From JAGQSZ01 sp049672765 (lineage in GTDB: Bacteria; Actinomycetota; Acidimicrobiia; Acidimicrobiales; Microtrichaceae), in the NCBI GenBank assembly GCA_049672765.1, contig JBATWQ010000260.1:1-13096 (forward strand): DNA of 13,096 nucleotides. Reading direction: 5' to 3'. Position 1 is the stretch's first letter. Every line of letters starts with the position of its first letter. The position numbers and the translations under genes were made by a program. The notes beneath the pieces were generated by a model. It saw only the letters and a program-made list of their open reading frames with translations, searched no databases and was not told where the DNA came from. Of the stretch, positions 1 through 7,700 are shown in pieces.

Positions 1-19
1 CTGCGGGTCGCTCAACTAC

Positions 20-29
20 AAGAAGGGGG
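20..29 (+). promoter_or_regulatory. possible Shine-Dalgarno for the GTG start at 35
   Basis: AAGAAGGGGG lies 5 nt before GTG 35 and contains an AGAAGG core. It favours GTG 35 over ATG 47. The same bases are also open coding frame in phase with the gene, so the match could be coincidental. Confidence 0.4.
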
Positions 30-34
30 CGATC

Positions 35-478
35 GTGTCGCAGCACATGGTCATTTTTCAGAATCCTGATGGACACCCGGGATACAACCAGTTTGAGTCG
101 GTCGAGGAGGCTGTGGCCTTCGTCGAGAAGCTCCGCAACGAGCAGTCGATCGAGAGCATCAGAATCTTTGAACTGAACGAGCTCAAGTTCGATCTGAAGC
201 CGTACTACAAGGTCCAGATGCAGGCGCTCAATCCCGGAGCTCCCAGTCGCCCCGCTCCTGCGGCACCGGCTCCGCCCACCTCTCCTGAGCAGGCACAGCC
301 CGAACCAGCTCCCCAGGGAGCGCCGAGCCAGTCACCCGGAAATGCCAGCAGCCCGTTCGCTGCTCCGGCGGGTGGACCGGATAGTCCCCAGCCAGCACCA
401 ATCGGCGGACCAGTTCCTCCGGCCGATCAGCCCGCCCAGGACGACCAGCCAACGCGCCGGGGCCTGTTCGGTCGCTGA
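35..478 (+). CDS. small protein with a conserved-looking N-terminal domain and proline-rich tail, function unknown
   Basis: A compact domain of about 70 residues (VIFQNPDG near the start, then EEAVAFVEKLRN, IRIFELNELKFDLKPYYKVQM) is followed by about 75 residues rich in Pro, Ala, Gln and Gly, ending in RRGLFGR. The first part has alternating strand/helix character and no membrane segment or signal peptide. It resembles small actinobacterial proteins seen from memory, but I cannot name a function. The GTG at 35 follows a purine-rich AAGAAGGGGG with a 5-nt gap. The ATG at 47 (HMVIF) is an alternative. The frame stays open to the left edge of the window (codons for CGSLNYKKGAI precede the GTG), so an even earlier start cannot be excluded. 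It converges on the minus-strand gene ending at 539. Confidence 0.72.
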   Translation: MSQHMVIFQNPDGHPGYNQFESVEEAVAFVEKLRNEQSIESIRIFELNELKFDLKPYYKVQMQALNPGAPSRPAPAAPAPPTSPEQAQPEPAPQGAPSQSPGNASSPFAAPAGGPDSPQPAPIGGPVPPADQPAQDDQPTRRGLFGR

Positions 479-506
479 TTTCATTCGGGGGTTGAGCGTG
501 ACAGTC

Positions 507-537
507 GGGCGGATCCGCCAACGGGCAGGATCCGCCC
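507..537. terminator. hairpin between convergent genes, probable bidirectional terminator
   Basis: GGGCGGATCC (507-516) and GGATCCGCCC (528-537) form a perfect 10-bp inverted repeat with an 11-nt loop. A further GCC/GGC pairing past one bulged base is possible. It lies in the 60-bp gap between two convergent stop codons (478 on plus, 539 on minus). There is no long T run on either side, as is common for actinobacterial terminators. Confidence 0.7.
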
Positions 538-538
538 T

Positions 539-907
539 TCACGTCACGATTAGAACTGCGACGACCACGAAAACGCTCAGCACGGCTCCCAGAAGCGCCG
601 CCGTTCCGATGGTCGCCAGGCAGAGGATCAGCGCCGAACGTGTGCGCCGTCCGGGTTCCATCGCCGGGGCTCCGACCGGTACGCCTCGCCGGAACTTGGT
701 GTGGGTCCGAACTAGGGGCTGGCCGGCAGGGGTATGGGAACTGGGCGTGGTCTCAGCCACTGCTGTGGGATTTCGCTGCTTCGCCGTGCCGAGGCGGCCC
801 TGAAGAGCAGGATGGTTGAACAGCACGAGCCAGAACCCGACTGCGCTGACCGCTACAACCGATAGTCCGACGAGCAGAGTGATCATGACGAGCGACAGCG
901 TATCCAC
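539..907 (-). CDS. small two-helix membrane protein, function unknown
   Basis: The 122-residue frame has a hydrophobic segment at residues about 5-29 (ITLLVGLSVVAVSAVGFWLV). A polar Thr/Pro/Arg-rich linker follows at about 35-88, then a second long hydrophobic segment at about 91-121 that runs to the C-terminus. Paired helices around a hydrophilic linker are unlikely to arise as an antisense shadow. The gene also ends exactly at a bidirectional hairpin facing gene 35-478. Start options are GTG at 907 or ATG at 886 (115 aa). A TACGCT hexamer lies 10 nt before the ATG, which makes 886 attractive. No Shine-Dalgarno is seen. The start region overlaps the start of the divergent protease gene. No family is recognised, so the call rests on topology and layout. 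Confidence 0.6.
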   Translation of the reverse strand: MDTLSLVMITLLVGLSVVAVSAVGFWLVLFNHPALQGRLGTAKQRNPTAVAETTPSSHTPAGQPLVRTHTKFRRGVPVGAPAMEPGRRTRSALILCLATIGTAALLGAVLSVFVVVAVLIVT

Positions 908-2099
908 TGGACCGGGCGAAGCCGACCCGGGCTTGAAGACTCCATCCGATCAACCGGGAGCCGACCCAGAATCGCAGGTCGTCGTACCTGGCGGGTCGGA
1001 GGCCGTGGCTTCGTTGGATGATGCCATGACGACCAGGCGTACCAATCGTCGGCGTTGGGGCATCGCGATATTCGCAGCGGTTGTGGCAGCCATCGTCGCA
1101 GCGATGTTCCTGATACGGCTGCCGTACTACGTGATTCAGCCGGGCTCGGTACGGCCCTCGGAGCAGCGAATTCACATTTCCGGCGCCAAGAGTTTCGAGT
1201 CACCCGGCAAGGTGATGTTCACCACCGTCTACATCGACCAGGCGACACCAGCGTTGTTGATCCGGGCATGGCTCGATAGCGCAGCGGAGGTCGAGAGCAA
1301 GGACGAGATGTATCCCGACGGCGACAGGAAGGCCGCCCGGCAGGAGAACATTGCCCTGATGGACAGTTCCAAGCTGCTGGCGACCAAAGTCGCCCTCTCC
1401 GAAGTCGGAATCAAGGCCGAGTTCGGCGGCAGCGGGGCGCAGGTGGTCAGCGTTTCCGACGACAGCCCTTCGAAGGGCATTCTGCAACCCGGCGATGTCA
1501 TAACCGATGTCGACGGTGGCGAGGTCTCGATGTCCTCGGATATCGGTAAGGAACTGGCGGATCGCAAACCCGGCGACACCATCACGCTGGTGGTTGAACG
1601 TCCCAGTCGATCGAAGCCCGATTCGCCCACCCGCAAGGAACTGAAGGTCGAGCTCGGCGCGGCCGGAAACGACCCCGCAGGCGGCGACCCGAACCGTCCG
1701 GTAGTCGGAATCCAGGCACAAACCTCAGACTTGAAAGTCGTCTCCGATGTCAAGGTGGATGTCGACTCGGGTACCGTCACCGGGCCGTCAGCGGGTCTGG
1801 CTTGGACCCTGGCGATAATTGATCGCCTGACCCCGGGTTCGTTGACCCGGGGGCGCGACATCGCAGTCACCGGTGAGATCATGGCCGATGGGACGGTAGG
1901 GCCGATTGGCGGAGTCGAACAGAAGGTGTCCGCGGTCAAGCGGGCCGGAATCAAGGTGTTCATCTTCCCGGCCGCCACCCCCAAGAGCGCCCAGGCCGCC
2001 ATGCGACGCGTTGCCGGTGATGACGTTGCGCTCTACCCGGTTGCGAACATCGAAGAGGCCGTAAAGGTTCTGAACCCTGACGGAATTGGTAGGCCCTGA
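885..2099 (+). CDS. membrane-anchored PDZ plus Lon-type (S16) serine protease, YlbL/Rv3194c-like
   Basis: From ATG 885 the protein is 404 aa. A disordered Gly/Pro/Asp-rich N-terminus precedes RRTNRRR and one membrane helix (about 59-77, WGIAIFAAVVAAIVAAMFLI). This gives an N-in, C-out anchor. A PDZ domain follows at about 182-239 (SPSKGILQPGDVITDVDG). The Lon proteolytic fold is at about 265-400, with GPSAG carrying the expected nucleophile Ser302 and PIGGVEQK carrying Lys347, so the Ser/Lys dyad is intact. There is no AAA+ domain, so it is an ATP-independent extracytoplasmic protease by family analogy. ATG 1026 (MTTRRTNRRR, 357 aa) is a serious alternative start: it is closer to the roughly 340-aa length of the M. 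tuberculosis protein and would leave a normal divergent promoter gap. Neither start has a strong Shine-Dalgarno. The substrate is unknown. It lies upstream of the coiled-coil gene and the UPF0182 gene on the same strand. Confidence 0.92.
   Translation: MTSDSVSTGPGEADPGLKTPSDQPGADPESQVVVPGGSEAVASLDDAMTTRRTNRRRWGIAIFAAVVAAIVAAMFLIRLPYYVIQPGSVRPSEQRIHISGAKSFESPGKVMFTTVYIDQATPALLIRAWLDSAAEVESKDEMYPDGDRKAARQENIALMDSSKLLATKVALSEVGIKAEFGGSGAQVVSVSDDSPSKGILQPGDVITDVDGGEVSMSSDIGKELADRKPGDTITLVVERPSRSKPDSPTRKELKVELGAAGNDPAGGDPNRPVVGIQAQTSDLKVVSDVKVDVDSGTVTGPSAGLAWTLAIIDRLTPGSLTRGRDIAVTGEIMADGTVGPIGGVEQKVSAVKRAGIKVFIFPAATPKSAQAAMRRVAGDDVALYPVANIEEAVKVLNPDGIGRP
897..902 (-). promoter_or_regulatory. possible -10 hexamer TACGCT for the small membrane protein
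   Basis: Read on the minus strand, TACGCT fits the TANNNT actinobacterial -10 pattern and ends 10 nt before ATG 886. It would imply a start of transcription within a few bases of that ATG. No -35 is recognisable, and a single hexamer is weak evidence. Confidence 0.25.
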
Positions 2100-2100
2100 A

Positions 2101-2113
2101 CGGGTTTGACCCG
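2101..2113 (+). terminator. short hairpin just after the protease stop codon
   Basis: CGGGT-TTG-ACCCG forms a 5-bp stem with a 3-nt loop immediately after the TGA at 2097-2099. It has no T run and is short, so it is at best a weak terminator or mRNA 3'-end stabiliser. Confidence 0.3.
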
Positions 2114-2200
2114 CTCCAACTAGGTCTGGAATCTCCGAGAATTCCTGATAATCAACGAGATATGCCGCGAACACTCCGCCACCAGCGGTGCGGGCCCTCG

Positions 2201-2206
2201 TAGCAT
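2201..2206 (+). promoter_or_regulatory. -10-like TAGCAT directly before the 834-aa gene, possible leaderless start
   Basis: TAGCAT (TANNNT) ends 6 nt before ATG 2213, the distance expected if transcription begins at the start codon. There is no purine-rich Shine-Dalgarno in the gap (CGGGGC) and no clear -35. The rest of the 113-bp intergenic gap (2100-2212) shows nothing else distinct beyond the small hairpin at 2101-2113. Confidence 0.45.
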
Positions 2207-2212
2207 CGGGGC

Positions 2213-4717
2213 ATGACCGATTCGCTTCCCGAACCGCCCCAGATCGACCCCGCGGCTCTAGCTGGAACCACGTTCTCACGTGGACGCAAGGGATTCGATC
2301 CTGCAGAAGTCAACACTGCAATGGGTCGCGCGGCCGATGCCCTCAGGACCTGGGAGCTCCGCGATCGCCAGCTGATGGCCAGGGTTGAGGCGCTCGAATC
2401 CAAACTCAGCGAATCCAAGGAGTTGGACGAGGGCAGGATTGCGTCGGTACTCGGTGAGGAGACAGCGAGGATCATCACCACCGCCCGGGCTGCTGCAGGC
2501 GAAATCCGCAGTAAGGCCGAGGCAGAAGCCGCAAGCCTTCTGAAAGAGACCGAGGAGTCCGCGACGGCTAGGGCCCGGGCCCTGGAGGCTGAGGCGACGA
2601 GATTGCGCGACGAGGCCCAGAACCTCCGAGACTCCGCCGCGGAAGAAGCCAACCTCCTTCTCACCGAGGCCCGTGAAAGCGCGGCAGGCACGATTGATGG
2701 CGCCGAGAAGCGACGCGACGAGCTGATCTCGACAGCCCAGGCCCGCCATGACGAACTGCTGTCAGATGGCCAGTCCACCCACGACGAGCTGGTTGCGTCC
2801 GGGCAGACACGTCACGACGAATTGATCGAAGCGGCTGCCGGAATACTTGAGGAGCGCACGAACGAGGCAGAAGCAGTGGTGGCGGCGATGGTTGCCGAGG
2901 GTGCCCAGACGCTGGCCACCGCTGAACAGGAGGCCCAGGCCGCCCGCGAGGCCGCTGTCCGTGACGCGGAAGCTGCCATCGAGTCAGCCAGGGGTGAAGG
3001 CCGCGCAATGGTGGCCGAGGCCAAAGCGGTGCGGGAGCGGATCCTCCAGGACCTCGCCGACAGACGTCGGATTGCGAGACAACAGATAGAAGGTGCCAGG
3101 GCAGGTCGCGACACAATCGTGGAGCTGCTCCGTTCTGCCGGTGCTGAGCTCACCTCGACCGTTGACGGACTGGTGGCATCAGACGACGACGCCCAGAGAT
3201 CGGCGGAGCTTGCCGCTAGTTCACTTGAGGATGACACGGACAGCTTCCTGGACGGATTGGACGTCGAGCTCGGCGTCGACCGGTTTGAAATGATCGACCT
3301 CGAAGTGACCGAGACCGAGTCCCCTGCGATGACCGAGACCGGTTCCGAATCGACCGACCTATCTGAGCCAGAGGTGGCCGAGTCATCTGGATCCGAGGTA
3401 CTCCGGGGGGAGATCGTCCCGGGTGATGACCTGGGGGCCATCGAGTTCGTCGAACTCGCCGACGGAACTGCGCCGGCAGGTGAATCCGACGCTCTAGAGG
3501 AAGTTGCGACCGATGGCGGCGACGAGCAGGAAGGCTCGGACGACGGGGGAGCGTCCGGAGAGCCTGCTGTGGCAGCGGATGTCTCAAATGTCATTGGAAT
3601 CTTCAGTGGCTCCGGTTCCCCAACGTCGCCATCCGACTCCGACGCTCCCGCGGCGGCCACCGAGTCCGCAGAGCGAGCGTCGACAGAGCCCGGCTCGACA
3701 GGGTCTGGCTCGCCCGAGTCTGGCTCGCCGGATCACCCCTCCTCAGATGGGGCCCCGGATGTCGCTGCTCTCGCTGATGGCGGAGCGGCGGATCTTGACG
3801 AGGACGACGATGATGAGAACCTCGACAGAACCGACCTGGAAGGCGCTGACGTCGGCGCCGGCCAGATAGACATCACCGTCGAACCGTCGGAACCAGTAAC
3901 CGTCGACGCCAGCGGTGCCACCGTCCACGACCTGTTCGCCCGGATCCGCGCCGAAGGTCTGAATGATCCGGCGGTCGGTGAGGAGGCGAAGCACTCGACG
4001 GGGGGCGTGGCGACGGTGGCGCTCGATGACATCGGAGCAGTCTTCGACCAGCGGGACATCCTGCTCACCCCGATCGAGAAGCAGCTACTGCGATCCTTGC
4101 GGCGACTTGCGTCCGATGAACAGAACGAGACTCTCGACAAGCTACGACGGGTCAAGCGAGGACGCCCCGAGGTGGACGCCGTTCTAGCCGGCATCGAAGA
4201 GTCGACCTCGCGGTTCACGGCAGTGCTGATCGATGATTTCTCGGCAGCGGTCGAGGCGGGTATCGGATTCTGGGTCCAGCTCACCGGCACCTCGACAGAT
4301 TCACTCTTCGACGATGCCGAACGGACCCACGATCGACTCCAGTCCATGGTCGCCGAGTTCATCGCGGTCCACCGTGCACACCTGGACAAGGCATTTTCCG
4401 ATGCCGAGGAAGCCGGTCTGGATACAGCAGAACTTGGTGACAGCCTGAGCGCGGCCTACCGGGACTGGCGGTCCAACTCGCTCAGCGAGCTGGCCGGTGA
4501 CCTGGCGACGGCGGGATTCGCCCACGGTGAACGCACCGCTGCGGGTCCCGGCACCCCCTGGCGCTGGGTGGTCGACAACGGTGGACTTCCCTGCGCGGAC
4601 GGTGAAGACAATGCCCTTGCCGGCGCAATCGCATGTGAGGAGCCTTTCCCCACCGGGGACATCACTCCGCCTGCCCACGCAGGTTGCCGATGCATGCTTG
4701 TTCCGGCGCATCACTAG
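2213..4717 (+). CDS. DivIVA-like coiled-coil protein with an acidic linker and phage Mu-F-like C-terminal domain
   Basis: 834 aa. Residues 19-64 match the DivIVA/Wag31 N-terminal module (TFSRGRKGFDPAEVN, compared with TFTKSFRGYDEDEVN in Bacillus). The membrane-tip Phe17-Arg18 of Bacillus DivIVA is replaced here by Arg25-Lys26. A long Ala/Glu/Arg coiled coil runs to about 310, including four 11-residue repeats at 167-210. Residues about 335-560 are an acidic Ser/Gly/Glu/Asp linker. A helical C-terminal region (about 570-775) leads to a Cys-rich end at 780-834 with Cys794, Cys808 and PPAHAGCRC (His822, Cys825, Cys827) followed by MLVP. That ending is the hallmark of Mu gpF/SPP1 gp7 head-morphogenesis proteins (HPNCRC-type). 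There is no signal peptide or membrane helix, so it is probably a cytoplasmic scaffold. DivIVA relatives mark cell poles and septa. The role of the MuF-like end outside a phage is unknown. The 11-residue repeat and acidic linker are clear, the DivIVA match is good, and the MuF match rests on motif resemblance. Confidence 0.85.
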   Translation: MTDSLPEPPQIDPAALAGTTFSRGRKGFDPAEVNTAMGRAADALRTWELRDRQLMARVEALESKLSESKELDEGRIASVLGEETARIITTARAAAGEIRSKAEAEAASLLKETEESATARARALEAEATRLRDEAQNLRDSAAEEANLLLTEARESAAGTIDGAEKRRDELISTAQARHDELLSDGQSTHDELVASGQTRHDELIEAAAGILEERTNEAEAVVAAMVAEGAQTLATAEQEAQAAREAAVRDAEAAIESARGEGRAMVAEAKAVRERILQDLADRRRIARQQIEGARAGRDTIVELLRSAGAELTSTVDGLVASDDDAQRSAELAASSLEDDTDSFLDGLDVELGVDRFEMIDLEVTETESPAMTETGSESTDLSEPEVAESSGSEVLRGEIVPGDDLGAIEFVELADGTAPAGESDALEEVATDGGDEQEGSDDGGASGEPAVAADVSNVIGIFSGSGSPTSPSDSDAPAAATESAERASTEPGSTGSGSPESGSPDHPSSDGAPDVAALADGGAADLDEDDDDENLDRTDLEGADVGAGQIDITVEPSEPVTVDASGATVHDLFARIRAEGLNDPAVGEEAKHSTGGVATVALDDIGAVFDQRDILLTPIEKQLLRSLRRLASDEQNETLDKLRRVKRGRPEVDAVLAGIEESTSRFTAVLIDDFSAAVEAGIGFWVQLTGTSTDSLFDDAERTHDRLQSMVAEFIAVHRAHLDKAFSDAEEAGLDTAELGDSLSAAYRDWRSNSLSELAGDLATAGFAHGERTAAGPGTPWRWVVDNGGLPCADGEDNALAGAIACEEPFPTGDITPPAHAGCRCMLVPAHH
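2711..2842 (+). repeat. four tandem 11-residue (hendecad) coding repeats in the coiled coil
   Basis: Residues 167-210 of the 834-aa protein repeat every 11 residues with the core [R/T]-[R/H]-D-E-L: RRDEL at 167, RHDEL at 178, THDEL at 189 and RHDEL at 200. The second half of each unit is smaller and polar (STAQA, SDGQS, ASGQT). An 11-residue period is the signature of right-handed or nearly straight coiled coils, unlike the heptads of ordinary DivIVA. Confidence 0.8.
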
Positions 4718-4720
4718 ATT
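4715..4720 (+). promoter_or_regulatory. -10-like TAGATT overlapping the upstream stop codon, possible leaderless start
   Basis: TAGATT ends 6 nt before GTG 4727, the same spacing as TAGCAT before ATG 2213. Its TAG is also the stop codon of the preceding gene, so part of the match is dictated by that gene. No Shine-Dalgarno precedes either GTG 4727 or ATG 4745. Confidence 0.35.
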
Positions 4721-4726
4721 GACGCG

Positions 4727-7700
4727 GTGCGAATCCCGAGTGATATGCCCGAGCCGCCGCGCCGCAGGAGAGGGAAGCCGCGCATCCCGCGGGTCGGCGG
4801 ACCCAACGCCAAGCGCATCCTTCTTGCCGTAGTAGCCCTGGCTGTCGTCATCCTCGCGCTGTCCATGCGCGCCATCGCTACGTTCTGGACCGACTTCCTC
4901 TGGTTCGATTCGATCGACCTCACAAGCGTCTGGCGCCGTCTTCTGGGCGCCAAGGTGACCCTGTCGGTAGTCACCGGGCTGGTCATGTTCCTGATGTTGT
5001 GGGTCAACCTGCACATCGCTGATCGACTTGCCCCCAAGTTCCTCTCGGGAAGTGGGCCCGACGATGAAATCCTGATGCGCTACCGCGAACTCATCGGCGG
5101 CAGAAAGCGCATCGCCTGGTTCGTTTTGTCGCTGGCAATCGCATTGATTCCCGCGGCCAGCGCGTCGGGGCAGTGGCGCAACTGGCTACTGTTCCGCTTC
5201 GGCGGGGACTTCGGAATCAATGATCCCCAGTTCGGAACCGACATCGGTTTCTTCGTGTTCAAGCTTCCCTTCCTGTCGATGATGGTCGACTGGGTGTTCG
5301 GCTTCCTGATCGCGACGATCGTCATCGTTGCGATCGTCCATTATCTAAATGGTGCGATCCACATCCACCCGATCGGTGAGCGGATCACTCCCAACGCCAA
5401 GGCCCACCTGTCCGTGCTCCTCGCGCTGGCAGCCTTCGTAAAGGCGGGGGATTACTGGCTCCGCAGGTATGAACTGGTCGCCTCGCCCGGCAAGAGCTTC
5501 GACGGCGCCAGCTACGCCGACATAAACGCAGCGCTTCCGGCCACCCAGCTGATGATCCTGATCTCGGTGTTCGCCGGGGTGATGCTGATCGTGAATATCC
5601 GTCGACGGGGCTGGGCGGTCCCCGCGATCATTCTGGCGTTGTGGGGTCTGGTGGCGATCATCGCAGGTGGGCTCTACCCGGCGTTCGTGCAGCGCTTCCA
5701 GGTAACCCCGGCCGAGCTCTCCAAGGAGACTCCTTACATAGAGCGCAACATCTCGGCGACCCGCGCGGCCCTTGACCTGTCACGAGTGAAGGACGTCCAG
5801 TTCGACTACAGCCCGGACCTTTCCGACGCCGACGTCACCGACGGCTCGGCAAACCTGGACAACGCCCGCATTCTCGACCCCGCGGTTGTCCTCCCAACGA
5901 TCCAGGACCAGCAGGTCGAGCGTGAGTACTACCGATTCCTCGACGTCGACGTCGACAGGTACACGGTCGACGATGTGCAGACCCCGGTCGTGATCTCGGC
6001 GAGGGAACTGAACCTGAATGGGATCACCAATCCCAGTTGGGAGAAGCTCCACCTGGTGTTCACACATGGATATGCGGCGTCATTGGCGTCCGCCAACCAG
6101 GTGAACAGTCGTGGAGAACCCGAGTTCTTCATGCACGGCATCCCGGTGCAGTCCACTCAGATCCCGAAGCTCGAACGCCCAGAGATCTACGTCGGCGAGG
6201 GCATGAGCGGCTATGCGATCGTCGACACCAAGCAGACCGAGCTGAGCTCGGACGACGTCAAGGCGAAGTATGACGGCGACGCCGGGGTTCCCATGGGATC
6301 CACCTTCCGGAAGTTGGCTTTCGCCCTGCGTTTCGGCGAGATCGAGCCGCTGATCTCGGACAGCGTCACTTCGAAATCCCAGGTGATCTACAACCGCAAC
6401 GTCATCGAACGGGTCAAGCAGGTCGCGCCGTTCCTCGAGTTCGATCCCGACCCGTACCCGGTTCTCATCGACGGTCGGGTCAAGTACATCGTCGATGCCT
6501 ACACGACCACGACCGCGTACCCCTACGCCCAGCGCATGCCGGCCGCCGACGTGCAGCCCGACCTGACCGGTTCGTTCAACTACATACGTAACTCGGCCAA
6601 GGCGGTCGTCGACGCCTACGACGGGACCGTCAAGTTCTACCTGAGCGACGAGCTCTACGACGACCAGCCCGATCCGATCATCCGTGCATATGCCCGTGCA
6701 TTCCCCGGGCTCTTCGAGAGCCGCATTCCGGCCGAGGTGACGGCGCACCTGCGTTACCCGGAGTTCATGTTCAAGGCGCAGACCGTGGCCTGGGGTCGCT
6801 ACCACCAGAGTGATCCGTCGACCTTCTTCAACAACAGCGACCGTTGGGTGGTGGCGCTGCAGCCTTCGAGTAGTGGGTCCGGAACGGTGCAGGCCGACGA
6901 AGGATCCGACTCCGGGACCAAGACCTACATCGAGCCGTACTACCAGGAGCTGAAGATCGGTTCGGCCGAGTCGACACAGTTCGTGTTGACCAGACCATTC
7001 GTGCTGACCTCGAGTGACGGGGTCGAGCGGAACCTCACCTCGGTCATGATCGCCCGGATGGATCCCGAGCACTACGGACAGCTCGAGCAGATCACCATGG
7101 TGTCAAAGAAAGGCGGCAAGACCGAGCGTTCCAACGCCGTCGATGGTCCGGTGCAGGCGAACCGCAAGATGGCTACCTACGGTCCGGTCACCGAGTTCCA
7201 GACCCTCACTGGTCAGCAGGGCTCGCGGATCAGGTACGGCAACGTGCTGATAATCCCGATGGGCGACGCGCTGATGTATCTGCGGCCCATCTATGTAGCC
7301 CAGGAAACGAGCAGTCGGTACACCCTGAAAAAGATCGTCATGCTCTCCGGTGAATCGGTTGGCTTTGGGGACACGGTCGAGATCGCACTGGCAGACCTGA
7401 GGGACTCGGACCCCAAGGGCCCCGCGGCCGGGACCCCCGCACTCGAGGGCGGCACCCAGAACCCGGAAAGCGAGCCTGGGGATACCACGACGACAACTCC
7501 ACCGGCGGGTTCCCGTTCGGCCGAGGAGTTGATTGCTGCGGCCGACGCCAAATTCACAGAAGCGGAGGCGCGACTTCGCGCAGCAGACATCGCCGGCTAC
7601 TCGAAGCTGGTCGAAGAGGCCCGACAACTCGTCTCGGAGGCGGGCAAGGCGCTCCAGAGCAGCGGAGCCGGAACGCCCACGGGCAGTGGATCGACGACAA

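Noticed and set aside
342..803. Plus-strand open frame of 153 codons overlapping two genes
   Set aside because: It runs through the bidirectional hairpin and antisense to the two-helix membrane protein. Its translation is Arg/Ser-rich with no features.
1229..2002. Minus-strand open frame of 257 codons opposite the protease
   Set aside because: It is antisense to intact PDZ and Lon domains, and its translation is Ser/Pro/Thr-rich without motifs.
2812..3660. Long minus-strand open frame, 282 codons, Ser/Ala-rich
   Set aside because: It is the mirror of the acidic Ser/Glu-rich coiled-coil gene. Its composition is monotonous Ser, Ala, Pro and Arg without domain features.
4500..4717. Prophage remnant suggested by the MuF-like ending
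   Set aside because: No terminase, portal, capsid, integrase or attachment repeat is nearby, and the domain is in frame with a full-length coiled-coil protein between housekeeping genes.
6080..7072. Minus-strand open frame of 330 codons opposite the UPF0182 gene
   Set aside because: It is antisense to the extracytoplasmic domain of a full-length family member. It is rich in Val, Gly, His and Arg and is a GC-bias shadow.
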